The translations under genes and the position numbers were made by a program. A DNA stretch of 64,000 nt. Source: Mycobacterium gordonae. GTDB taxonomy: Bacteria; Actinomycetota; Actinomycetes; Mycobacteriales; Mycobacteriaceae. The notes below the pieces were generated by a model. It worked only from the letters and a program-made list of their open reading frames with translations, did not search any database and was not told where the DNA came from. This document shows, in pieces, positions 8,812 through 17,531 of the stretch. The stretch covers positions 5,426,739 through 5,490,738 of the forward strand of contig NZ_CP070973.1 of NCBI RefSeq assembly GCF_017086405.1, read 5' to 3'. The stretch's first letter is position 1; each line of letters starts with the position of its first letter.

Positions 8812-9948
8812 TCACCGAACCCGGGTGAACCGGTGCAGCAGCCAGGCCAACGGGATGGTCACCACCATCGTCGCGATGAACAGGTTCAGCATCGGGCCGG
8901 TATAGACGTGCGCCCGGACGATATACACCATCGCGAATTCCATGGTGATCAAATGGATCAAGAAGATTTCATAGGAGATCTCACCGAGCCAGACCATCGG
9001 CCTGCTGGCCAGCAGCCGGGAATACCAACCGGTGTCTCCCAGCGCCAGCGGCGCGACCGCCAGCGTGGCGATCACCGCGTAGAACCCGGTCTTCCACAGC
9101 GCTTCGGGCAGCGACGCCGGTGAGGTGGTGGGGGCGCCCGCGATCGGCGTGGAGACGATGAAGTAGCAGATGACGGCAAGCGTGATGGCCGCGAACGCGT
9201 AGCAGCGCACGCCCATCTGCTGCAGCACCGTCAGCATCATTCCGCCTAGAAACCAGGCGAGGTAAGTGGGCAGCCACAGTCGCGCGCCGTCGGGAAAAAA
9301 CCGGTCGATGTGCACCAGCACCAGCCAGCCGGGGCTGATCAGTGTCAACGCCGCCAGCGCTGCCAGCACCAATTTCGGTTGCCACCGTCGGCGGCTGAGC
9401 ACCACCAGCAACAGGTAGGCCAGCAGCGGAAGCGTCACGTAAAAGGCCGCCTCGACCGCCAGGCTCCACATCTGGGTCAGACCCTGGTGCAGGTATTTGC
9501 CGAGGTAGCCGTCGGTGTAAATCTGCGTCAGTGTGAGGTTTCGGATCAAGCCCAGCCAGCTGTGCCCGGGGTTGGGCCCGGCCTCGCGATAGTGGTACAG
9601 CACATATGCGATCGACACCGTGACGACATAGGCGGGCATGATGCGCCGCACCCGGTTGCGGGCATAGCGCCGCACCGAAGGCCACGGCGCGCCGGTGGCT
9701 GCCGATTTCACCCACGGTCGGAACAGCAGGTAACCAGACAACACGAAGAACATCGGCACGCCGATCTCCATACGCGCACCGACCAGACCCCAGTAGCCGT
9801 GGGTGTACTTGCCGGTGGTGTAGGCCGCGTGGGTGCCCACCACCAGCAGCGCGGCGACGGCGCGGACACCGGTCAGCGATGCGACCCGGTCGACGCCAGA
9901 GGTCTGCTCGAGACCGCCCTGGGCGTCCTCGGCTTCCGATACCGTCAT
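8812..9948 (-). CDS. Acyltransferase 3 family membrane protein
   Basis: A 378-residue integral membrane O-acyltransferase of the acyltransferase 3 (OafA/NodX) family, which moves acyl groups onto glycans or glycolipids at the envelope. The family N-terminal block is present: SLTGVRAVAALLVVGTHAA with the conserved His (residue 40) used in catalysis, then GVPMFFVLSGYLLFRPW. About ten hydrophobic helices fill the rest and the protein ends in a basic tail (LLHRFTRVR). Its ATG overlaps the stop of the upstream DEAD-box helicase gene by four bases, so the two are translationally coupled. The same pair is adjacent in M. tuberculosis (Rv1253-Rv1254). The acceptor molecule is unknown. Confidence 0.88.
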   Translation of the reverse strand: MTVSEAEDAQGGLEQTSGVDRVASLTGVRAVAALLVVGTHAAYTTGKYTHGYWGLVGARMEIGVPMFFVLSGYLLFRPWVKSAATGAPWPSVRRYARNRVRRIMPAYVVTVSIAYVLYHYREAGPNPGHSWLGLIRNLTLTQIYTDGYLGKYLHQGLTQMWSLAVEAAFYVTLPLLAYLLLVVLSRRRWQPKLVLAALAALTLISPGWLVLVHIDRFFPDGARLWLPTYLAWFLGGMMLTVLQQMGVRCYAFAAITLAVICYFIVSTPIAGAPTTSPASLPEALWKTGFYAVIATLAVAPLALGDTGWYSRLLASRPMVWLGEISYEIFLIHLITMEFAMVYIVRAHVYTGPMLNLFIATMVVTIPLAWLLHRFTRVR

Positions 9949-11666
9949 GCGTCGCGCTTTCGGCTCGGCTTGCCCTTGCCGCTGGGTTGCCGGGGCGTCC
10001 GGACTTTGTCGGAACGCCGGTCCGGCCGGAGGTTGATCAGCACTCCCGAAATACGGGTCTGTTCCAGCTTTTTCAGCGTCGCCCGGGGCAGCTTGGCCGG
10101 AAGTTCGACCATGGAGAAGTCCGGCCCGATGGCGATATGACCGAAATCGCTACGATGCAGACCCCCCTCGTTGGCGATGGCGCCCACGATCGCGCCCGGC
10201 CCAATCCGGTGCCGCTTGCCCACGTCGATCCGGTAAGTTGTGAAAGGCTTTGTCTGCCTTGGCCTTTCGGTACGATCGCGGTGTTCGTCGCGATCTTGGC
10301 GTCGCTCACGGCGCTCCGGTGGCGGTTCCGGTGCGAGCAGAAATGCCTCACCGTCGCGGGACTGCAACGCAAGCGCCGCCGCGATATCGGCCATCGGCAC
10401 GTCGTGTTCGCGTTCGTAGTCCTCCACCAGCCGGCGGAACAATTCGATGCCCGGGCTGCCCAGCGCATCGGTGATCGAGTCGGCGAACTTGGCCACCCGC
10501 TGGGCGTTGACGTCCTCGACGGAGGGCAACTCGGCCTCGGTGAGTGTTTGCCGCGTGGCCTTTTCGATTGCCTTGAGCAGGTGGCGTTCCCGAGGCGAAA
10601 CGAACAACAGCGCGCTGCCGGACCTTCCGGCCCGGCCGGTGCGCCCGATGCGGTGCACGTAGGACTCGGTGTCGTGCGGGATGTCGTAGTTAAGGACGTG
10701 GGATATGCGCTCCACGTCGAGCCCCCGGGCGGCGACGTCGGTGGCGACCAGAATGTCGATGCTCCCGTCCTTGAGGGCCGCAATGGTTCGCTCCCGCTGG
10801 CCCTGCGGGATGTCGCCGTTGATGGCGGCCGCGGAGAAGCCGCGGGCGCGTAACCTTTCGGCGACTTCCTCGGTGGCCTGCTTGGTGCGCACGAAAACGA
10901 TCATCGCCTCGAACGGCTCGACCTCGAGCACCCGCGTCAGCGCGTCCATCTTGCGCGGGCCTGCCACCTGGATGTAACGCTGTGAAATATTCTCGGCGGT
11001 AGCGGTTTTCGCTTTGGACGTGACTTCCAGCGGATCGTGCAGGTATTTGGTGGTGATCTTGCGGATGGCCGGTGGCATGGTGGCCGAGAAGAGAGCCACC
11101 TGCTTGTACTCCGGCGTCTCGGACAAGATGCGGTCGACTTCTTCGGCGAAACCCATGGTGAGCATCTCGTCGGCCTCGTCGAGCACCAGGTAGTCCACCC
11201 GCGAAAGATCCAGCGTCCCGCGTTCCAGGTGGTCGATGACACGGCCCGGGGTGCCGACCACGACCTGGGCGCCGCGCTTGAGTCCGGCAAGTTGGACGGT
11301 GTACGACGAGCCGCCGTAGATCGGCAGGACGTTGAGCTGCCGCAGCTGGGCGCCGTACCGGCTGAACGCCTCGGCCACCTGCAGGGCCAATTCGCGGGTG
11401 GGCGCCAGCACCAGCGCCTGGGTCGCCTTGCTGGTGGTGTCGATTTTGGACAGGATCGGCAGTGCGAACGCCGCCGTCTTGCCGGTGCCGGTCTGGGCCA
11501 GGCCCACCACGTCCGAACCCGCCATCAGCGCCGGAATCGTCGCCTCCTGGATCCCGGTCGGGGATTCGTAGCCCACGGCGGCGATCGCGCGCACGACATC
11601 GGGATGAATGTGCAGGTCGGCGAACGTGGTAACGGGCGTTTCGGGGGGACTGTCCGGGATTGCCAT
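9945..11666 (-). CDS. deaD: DEAD-box ATP-dependent RNA helicase
   Basis: A 573-residue cytoplasmic RNA helicase that remodels structured RNA in ribosome assembly and mRNA turnover. Seen in order: Q-motif region (TFADLHIHPDVVRAIAAVGY), motif I AQTGTGKT, Ia PTRELALQ, motif II VLDEADEM, motif III SAT, and in the second RecA domain IVFVRTKQ, TDVAARGLDV and motif VI HRIGRTGRAGR. After about residue 440 comes an arginine-rich linker (ERRERRQDRDEHRDRTERP) and a C-terminal DbpA-like RNA-binding domain ending in a basic tail. I start at ATG 11666 (MAIPDSPPETP), which best matches the M. tuberculosis N-terminus; a frame extension to 11705 adds 13 unlikely residues. Coupled to the downstream acyltransferase. 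Confidence 0.95.
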   Translation of the reverse strand: MAIPDSPPETPVTTFADLHIHPDVVRAIAAVGYESPTGIQEATIPALMAGSDVVGLAQTGTGKTAAFALPILSKIDTTSKATQALVLAPTRELALQVAEAFSRYGAQLRQLNVLPIYGGSSYTVQLAGLKRGAQVVVGTPGRVIDHLERGTLDLSRVDYLVLDEADEMLTMGFAEEVDRILSETPEYKQVALFSATMPPAIRKITTKYLHDPLEVTSKAKTATAENISQRYIQVAGPRKMDALTRVLEVEPFEAMIVFVRTKQATEEVAERLRARGFSAAAINGDIPQGQRERTIAALKDGSIDILVATDVAARGLDVERISHVLNYDIPHDTESYVHRIGRTGRAGRSGSALLFVSPRERHLLKAIEKATRQTLTEAELPSVEDVNAQRVAKFADSITDALGSPGIELFRRLVEDYEREHDVPMADIAAALALQSRDGEAFLLAPEPPPERRERRQDRDEHRDRTERPRQTKPFTTYRIDVGKRHRIGPGAIVGAIANEGGLHRSDFGHIAIGPDFSMVELPAKLPRATLKKLEQTRISGVLINLRPDRRSDKVRTPRQPSGKGKPSRKRDA

Positions 11667-11738
11667 CAGGAGATGAAGTCTAGAGCCTGCCATCCGGGCG
11701 GCCATGCCTGCCGCACCCCCGGGCCCGGTGACGGTACG

Positions 11739-12331
11739 GTGCCCGGTGTGTGGATGCTGCCCTACCGCGCCGCGCGGCTGACGGTCGTTGCTGCCGTCGC
11801 GGCGGCGACGCTGGCCGGATGCGGCTCGGGGGACTCCACGGTCGCCAAGACGCCGCAGGCCACCAAACCCACCTCCGCGGCGATGACGGCGGGCCCCGTC
11901 AATCCCTCGCCGGGCACCGCCGCCCCACCGAGCACGAGCGAACCGCCCCCGGACCCGTGCGCGCTCAACCTGGGCTCACCCACCATTGCCAAGGTCGTCT
12001 CGGAGCTCCCCCGCGACCCGCGCAGTCAGCAACCCTGGAACCCGAACCGCTGGGCGGAAACTACAACGAGTGCGCGCAGTTGTCGGCGGTGATCATCAAA
12101 GCCAATACCAACGGCGACAGTCCGACGACCCGGGCGGTGCTGTTCCACCTGGGCAAGTTCATTCCGCAGGGCGTGCCCGACACGTACGGATTCAACGGGG
12201 TCGACGCGGCGCAGAGCACCGGGGACACCGTGGCGCTGACGTACGTCAGCGGGGTCGGTCTGCCAGCCACGGTCAAGTTCCGGTGGAACGGCAGCGGGGT
12301 GGAGATCATCAGTAACACGCCGGGCCGCTGA
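11739..12331 (+). pseudogene. lprE: LprE lipoprotein gene, frameshifted
   Basis: A homologue of mycobacterial lipoprotein LprE, exported and lipid-anchored; precise role unknown. From GTG 11739 the first frame gives a signal peptide with lipobox LAGC (TLAGCGSGDSTVAKT), a Pro/Ser/Thr linker, then SPTIAKVVSELPRDPRSQQP and WNPN. Homology then jumps to the next frame: EPLGGNYNECAQLSAVIIKA through to FRWNGSGVEIISNTPGR and stop 12331. The switch falls at 12041-12046 (CCCGAACCG), where one extra G would restore a single frame of about 197 residues. As written, the first frame runs to a stop at 12092. Either a real frameshift or a one-base sequencing error; the perfect downstream reading frame suggests it is recent or artefactual. 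GTG 11748 and ATG 11754 are alternative starts. Confidence 0.8.
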
Positions 12332-12414
12332 GCGCTCCGGCGGATTCGCCGGCGCTGCCGGCGTACACCTCGCCCCCAACGCCGTGACCACCGTCGCCAG
12401 CTCAGGCCAGTCCA

Positions 12415-13944
12415 TCATCCGTGCCGGCCGATTCGGCCGGCCGGAGCAGCAATGCCGACCATGAACAGCGCTGCAACGACGCCCAGCAACGCAACGGAGG
12501 CGGGCAGCCACATCGACTGTGCCGTCGCCGCACAGAACGGCTCCCGCAAGAGTTCAGGCAGTAGCAGGCCCGCACCGCCGACCCCTGGCACGGGTGGCAC
12601 GCTACCGGACGTCACTGGCACCTCGGCGCTGATCCTCGAGGTCATCAGTGCCGCCATGCCGGCGCTCCCCAGCACCGCCCCGAGTTGACGGGTGGCGTCG
12701 TACACACCAGAACTGGCCCCGGCCAGATGCGCTGGCAGGTTGCGAGTTGCGTTGGCAGCCAAGGGAGACCAAACGAACGCGACACCGATTCCCATGGCGA
12801 GGAAGGGTGCTGTCAGCCGCCACACCGGCGTCGACGGAGACATCTCGACCGACAACCACGTCAGTCCGATCGCCACCACCGAGAAGCCGAACCCGATGAC
12901 GTGCCGCGGGTGCGACCTGTCCACGATCCGGCCCACCACCGGAGCCAGGCCACCACTGACGATCGCCATCGAGGCCGTCAACAGGGCCGCGCGGATCGGC
13001 GGCAACCCGCACACCGCCTGCGCGTAGAACATCACCGGCAACGTCATCGACGTCATCGTGAACGACATCGCCGCCACGCCGATCGTGGACACGATGAAGC
13101 CCCGATCCCCGAAGATGCGCGGCGGGACCAGCGGCTCGCGGGCGTTGATCGACTGCCAGTAGACGAACACCGACATGATTGCTACGCCGGCGACGATCAT
13201 GGCGAAGATCCATGACTGCCACTGGGCGGCCTGGCCCTGCTGAAGTCCGAACACGATCAGGAACACTCCAACCGTGGACAAGCCCACACCGACCCAGTCG
13301 AACCGGTGGCGTTGAGTCGGCAGAGCCGGGATGCACCTGACCGCCAACGCCAGTGCCACCACACCGATCGGGACGTTGACGAAGAAGATCCACTGCCAAC
13401 CGAGGGTGTCCACCAGCACCCCGCTGGCCAGCGGCCCGACCAGGGTCGCGATCGCGGCGGTGACGCCCCACACGCTCATCGCTGCACCCCGCCGCCGCGG
13501 CGGAAACAGGCGAGTGACCATCGACAGTATCTGTGGGGCAAGCAAAGCCGCCCCGACCCCCTGCACGGCACGGGCGGCGATCAGCATGCCCACGGTGCCG
13601 GAAAACCCGCACCACGCCGAGGCGCCGACGAAAATCGCCAGACCCAGCACGTAGAGGCTCTTCTGGCCGAACCGGTCTCCGAGGCGTCCGGCGACCAGCA
13701 ACGGCACCGCGAACGCCAGGAGGTAGGCGCTGGTCACCCAGATCACGGCGTGGTAGGTGGTGTGCAGCGAGGCCATGATGCTCGGATTGGCCACCACAAC
13801 CACCGTCGAGTCGACCAGGATCATGAAACGGCCTACCAGCATGGTCGCCAGGATCGCTCCCAGCCTGCGAAAGTCGTTGGAGTGAGCCGTATTCAGCGCA
13901 GCCGCGGGCACGACGCCGCGCCCGCCTGACCCTGTCGTCGCCAT
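12415..13944 (-). CDS. DHA2-family MFS exporter (second copy)
   Basis: A 509-residue drug:H+ antiporter of the 14-helix DHA2 (EmrB/QacA) type in the inner membrane. Seen: helix 1 with LVDSTVVVVANPSI (motif D1), cytoplasmic loop motif A GRLGDRFGQKSL, motif C region in helix 5, and LGWQWIFFVNVPIG between helices 6 and 7. It is closely similar to the exporter at 17532-19232 over its whole length but lacks that protein's long acidic C-terminal tail, ending soon after the last helix. Start ATG 13944 (MATTGSGGRGV) puts helix 1 at about residue 25; the open frame extends further upstream without homology. In M. tuberculosis I recall only one such gene here (Rv1250), so this looks like a duplicate. 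It is divergent from the nuclease-helicase across 179 bp. Confidence 0.88.
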   Translation of the reverse strand: MATTGSGGRGVVPAAALNTAHSNDFRRLGAILATMLVGRFMILVDSTVVVVANPSIMASLHTTYHAVIWVTSAYLLAFAVPLLVAGRLGDRFGQKSLYVLGLAIFVGASAWCGFSGTVGMLIAARAVQGVGAALLAPQILSMVTRLFPPRRRGAAMSVWGVTAAIATLVGPLASGVLVDTLGWQWIFFVNVPIGVVALALAVRCIPALPTQRHRFDWVGVGLSTVGVFLIVFGLQQGQAAQWQSWIFAMIVAGVAIMSVFVYWQSINAREPLVPPRIFGDRGFIVSTIGVAAMSFTMTSMTLPVMFYAQAVCGLPPIRAALLTASMAIVSGGLAPVVGRIVDRSHPRHVIGFGFSVVAIGLTWLSVEMSPSTPVWRLTAPFLAMGIGVAFVWSPLAANATRNLPAHLAGASSGVYDATRQLGAVLGSAGMAALMTSRISAEVPVTSGSVPPVPGVGGAGLLLPELLREPFCAATAQSMWLPASVALLGVVAALFMVGIAAPAGRIGRHG

Positions 13945-14123
13945 GGCCGTCACCCACTTCGTTTCGGCGCCGATGCCGAATCCTGCGCAGGTCGCGTGAT
14001 CTGCGTCACATACGTTAGGCACCCGTCGAAATCGTGGTCTAGCAGAAGCTTTCGAAGACGCTGTTGCGCACGACGCAACCGTCGCCCGCCGTCGTGTCAC
14101 ACTGCTGGCCTACCGTTGCAGCT

Positions 14124-17100
14124 GTGTTCGTCACCGCCGGCAACATCGTCTACAGCGCCTCGGATCTCGCGTCCGCCGCGCGGTGCGAGTACGCCTTGCT
14201 GCGGGATTTCGACGCCAAGCTCGGGCGCGGCCCGGCGGTGTCCGTCGAAGACGAATTGCTGGCACGCACCGCCGTACTCGGCGATGACCACGAACGCCGC
14301 AGGTTGGATCGCCTGCGCGCACAGTTCGGGGACAGGATCACGGTCATCGGCCGTCCCGCCTACACCTACGCCGGTCTCACGGCCGCGGCCGACGCCACCC
14401 GCCGCGCCATCGCCGCCGGCGCCCCGGTGGTCTATCAGGCTGCCATGTTCGACGGCCGCTTCGTCGGTTTCTCGGACTTCCTGATCCGCGACGGCGAGCG
14501 CTACCGGGTCACCGACACCAAGCTGGCCCGCTCGCCGAAGGTCACCGCGCTGCTGCAGCTGGCCGCATACGCCGACGCACTCACGGCCGGCGGCGTGCCC
14601 GTCGCCCCGGATGCCGAACTCGAACTCGGGGACGGCACGGTGGTCCGCTACCGCCTCAGTGACCTGATGCCGGTCTACCGGACCCAGCGCGCACAGCTGC
14701 AGAGGCTGCTGGATGAGCACTTCGCCGCCGGCCGCGCGGTGCGCTGGGAGGACGCCGGAATCCAGGCCTGCTTCCGTTGCCCGCTGTGCACCGAGCAATT
14801 GCGTGCCGCCGACGACCTGCTGCTGGTCGCCGGCATGCGAATCAGCCAGCGCGAGAAGTTGATTGACGCCGGAGTCAGCACCGTCGGCGAGCTGGCCGCC
14901 CGCGGCCGGCCGGTGCCCGGGCTGGGCAGCCAGGCGCTCGGCAAGCTGACCGCACAGGCCAAACTGCAGATACGGCAACGCGATAGCGGTACCGCTCAGT
15001 TCGAGGTGGCCGATCCACAGCAACTGGCGCTGTTGCCGGAGCCGAACCCAGGCGACCTGTTCTTCGACTTCGAAGGCGACCCACTGTGGACTGCCGACGG
15101 CAACCAGTGGGGCTTGGAGTATCTGTTCGGCGTCCTGGAATCCGGGCCGGCGGGACGATTCCGTCCGCTGTGGGCACATGATCGCATCGACGAGCGAAAG
15201 GCGCTCAAGCAGTTTCTGGCTCTGGTGGCCAAGCGGCGTAAGCGCTACCCGAACATGCACATCTACCACTACGCGGCCTACGAGAAGACCGCGTTATTGC
15301 GGCTTGCCGGGCGCTACGGCGTCGGTGAAGACGAAGTCGACGATTTGTTGCGCAACGGGGTGCTAGTAGACCTTTATCCCTTGGTACGCAAGAGCATTCG
15401 CGTCGGCGCCGAAAGCCTGAGCCTGAAGGCGCTCGAGCCGCTGTACATGGGCACCCAGTTGCGCTCGGGTGATGTCACCACCGCCACCGACTCGATCACC
15501 TCCTATGCGCGGTACTGCGAATTGGCGGCCGGCGGCCGGGCGGACGAGGCTGCTACGGTGCTCGAGGAGATCGAGGAATACAACCATTACGACTGTCTGT
15601 CCACCCGCAAGCTACGGGACTGGTTGCTGATTCTGGCGTGGGAATCGGGTGTGACACCGATCGGCGTTCAGCCGGTCCTCGAGCGCGACGCCATCAAAGC
15701 ACACGACGAGCTGGCGGCGGCTCTGGCGACGTTCACCGGCGACGCCGCGGCCGGTGACCGCACCCCCGAGCAGACGGCCGTCGCCCTGGTAGCGGCCGCC
15801 CGTGGATATCACCAACGCGAGGACAAACCGTTCTGGTGGTCGCACTTCGACCGGTTGAACTATCCCCTCGACGAATGGTCGGACAACACAGACGTTTTCG
15901 TCGTCGAATCGGCATCCGTGGTCACCGACTGGCACACTCCGCCGCGGGCCCGCAAGCCGCAACGCCGGCTGCGGCTGCATGGTGAGCTGGCCCGCGGCGA
16001 CCTGAATTCGGAGGTTTTCGCTCTCTACGAACCGCCGGCGCCGGCCGGCATGGCCGAGGATCCCGACCGTCGCGGGGCGGGGCGCGCCCAGGTCGTCGAT
16101 GTCGACGACCTCAGCCTGCCTGCCGAGGTGACGATTGTGGAACGAACAGGCAAGGACGGAAACACCTTTGGTCAGCTGCCCTTCGCGTTGACACCCGGCC
16201 CGCCGGTGAAGACGACAGCGCTGCGCGAGTCCATCGCGTCGACGGCACAGGCCGTCGCCACGGCATTGCCGACGCTGCCCCGCACCGCGCTCATGGACCT
16301 ACTGCTGCGACAGCCACCGCGCACCCACGGCGCTACGGCGTTGCCGCGCAGCAACGACACCATCACCGACATCACGACCGCCACGCTGAGCCTGGATTCG
16401 TCCTACCTGGCGGTGCACGGACCGCCCGGCACTGGCAAGACGCACACCGCTGCCCGGGTGATCAAAACTCTGGTCACCGAACATTCCTGGCGCGTCGGCG
16501 TGGTCGCACAATCGCACGCCGCGGTGGAGAACGTGTTGAACTGCGTGATCGATGCCGGCCTCGATCCGGCTCTCGTCGGCAAAAAGGGCAGCGCTGGCGC
16601 GCGTTGGCAGGAGATCGACGCGAGCCGGTACCCGACGTTCATCGCCGACCACGCGGGCTGCGTGATCGGCGGCACGGCCTGGGATTTCGCCAATGCGCAG
16701 CGAGTGCCGCCGGGCTGCCTGGATCTGCTGGTGATCGACGAGGCGGGTCAATTCTGCCTGGCCAACACCATCGCGGTGGCACCGGCGGCCACCAACCTGT
16801 TACTTCTCGGGGATCCCCAGCAACTACCGCAGGTCAGTCAGGGCACCCATCCGGAAAAGGTCGACATCTCCGCGCTGGAATGGCTGGTCGACGGACATCA
16901 GACACTACCCGACGACCGCGGGTATTTCTTGGATCTGTCCTTCCGGATGCATCCGGACGTGTGCGCCGCCGTCTCGGCGCTGTCCTACGAAGGCCGGCTG
17001 CGTTCGCACGCCCAGCGCACCGCCGCTCGCCGACTGCACGGCCACGACCCCGGCGTGCATGTGTTATCCGTTCGCCACCAAGGCAATTCGATCGACAGCC

Positions 17101-17528
17101 TCGAAGAGGCTGCGGCCATCGTGGATGAGATCGAACGTCTGCTCGGCCGGCCGTGGACAGATGAGCACGGTACCCGGCCGCTGGCCGCCTCGGAGGTACT
17201 GGTGCTGGCGCCGTACAACGCGCAGGTGACCCTGATCCGCCACCAGCTCGCGCAAGCCGGCCTGCCTGGGGTCCGGGTCGGCACGGTCGACAAGTTCCAG
17301 GGCGGGCAGGCCCCGGTCGTCTTCGTCTCCATGACGGCGTCGTCGATCGACGATGTGCCCCGAGGTATCTCCTTCCTGCTCAACCGCAACCGGCTCAACG
17401 TCGCCATCAGCCGCGCGCAGTACGCGGCGGTCATCGTACGGTCGGAGTTGCTGACCCAGTACCTGCCGGCGACCCCGGCCGGCCTGGTTGACCTCGGCGC
17501 CTTCCTGGCACTCACCGCGGCGCCGTGA
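14124..17528 (+). CDS. RecB-like nuclease / RNase H-like / SF1 helicase fusion
   Basis: A 1134-residue multidomain DNA or RNA processing enzyme, homologue of Rv1251c. Residues about 1-290 are a TM0106-type RecB-like nuclease domain (GFSDFLIRDG and VTDTKLA giving the Asp...Asp-x-Lys core, then a CFRCPLC cysteine cluster that could hold a metal or Fe-S centre). Residues about 310-510 are an RNase H-like DEDD exonuclease domain: FFDFEGDP, YHYAAYEKTAL, YNHYDCLSTRKLRDWL. Residues about 760-1130 are an SF1 (Upf1/Dna2-like) helicase: GPPGTGKT (766-773), LLVIDEAGQF, LLGDPQQLPQ, SFRMHPDV, GTVDKFQGGQ and LNRNRLNVAISRAQ. Start GTG 14124 (VFVTAGNIVY) fits the family. A Dna2-like repair or end-processing role is inferred. 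Confidence 0.9.
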   Translation: MFVTAGNIVYSASDLASAARCEYALLRDFDAKLGRGPAVSVEDELLARTAVLGDDHERRRLDRLRAQFGDRITVIGRPAYTYAGLTAAADATRRAIAAGAPVVYQAAMFDGRFVGFSDFLIRDGERYRVTDTKLARSPKVTALLQLAAYADALTAGGVPVAPDAELELGDGTVVRYRLSDLMPVYRTQRAQLQRLLDEHFAAGRAVRWEDAGIQACFRCPLCTEQLRAADDLLLVAGMRISQREKLIDAGVSTVGELAARGRPVPGLGSQALGKLTAQAKLQIRQRDSGTAQFEVADPQQLALLPEPNPGDLFFDFEGDPLWTADGNQWGLEYLFGVLESGPAGRFRPLWAHDRIDERKALKQFLALVAKRRKRYPNMHIYHYAAYEKTALLRLAGRYGVGEDEVDDLLRNGVLVDLYPLVRKSIRVGAESLSLKALEPLYMGTQLRSGDVTTATDSITSYARYCELAAGGRADEAATVLEEIEEYNHYDCLSTRKLRDWLLILAWESGVTPIGVQPVLERDAIKAHDELAAALATFTGDAAAGDRTPEQTAVALVAAARGYHQREDKPFWWSHFDRLNYPLDEWSDNTDVFVVESASVVTDWHTPPRARKPQRRLRLHGELARGDLNSEVFALYEPPAPAGMAEDPDRRGAGRAQVVDVDDLSLPAEVTIVERTGKDGNTFGQLPFALTPGPPVKTTALRESIASTAQAVATALPTLPRTALMDLLLRQPPRTHGATALPRSNDTITDITTATLSLDSSYLAVHGPPGTGKTHTAARVIKTLVTEHSWRVGVVAQSHAAVENVLNCVIDAGLDPALVGKKGSAGARWQEIDASRYPTFIADHAGCVIGGTAWDFANAQRVPPGCLDLLVIDEAGQFCLANTIAVAPAATNLLLLGDPQQLPQVSQGTHPEKVDISALEWLVDGHQTLPDDRGYFLDLSFRMHPDVCAAVSALSYEGRLRSHAQRTAARRLHGHDPGVHVLSVRHQGNSIDSLEEAAAIVDEIERLLGRPWTDEHGTRPLAASEVLVLAPYNAQVTLIRHQLAQAGLPGVRVGTVDKFQGGQAPVVFVSMTASSIDDVPRGISFLLNRNRLNVAISRAQYAAVIVRSELLTQYLPATPAGLVDLGAFLALTAAP

Positions 17529-17531
17529 CAT

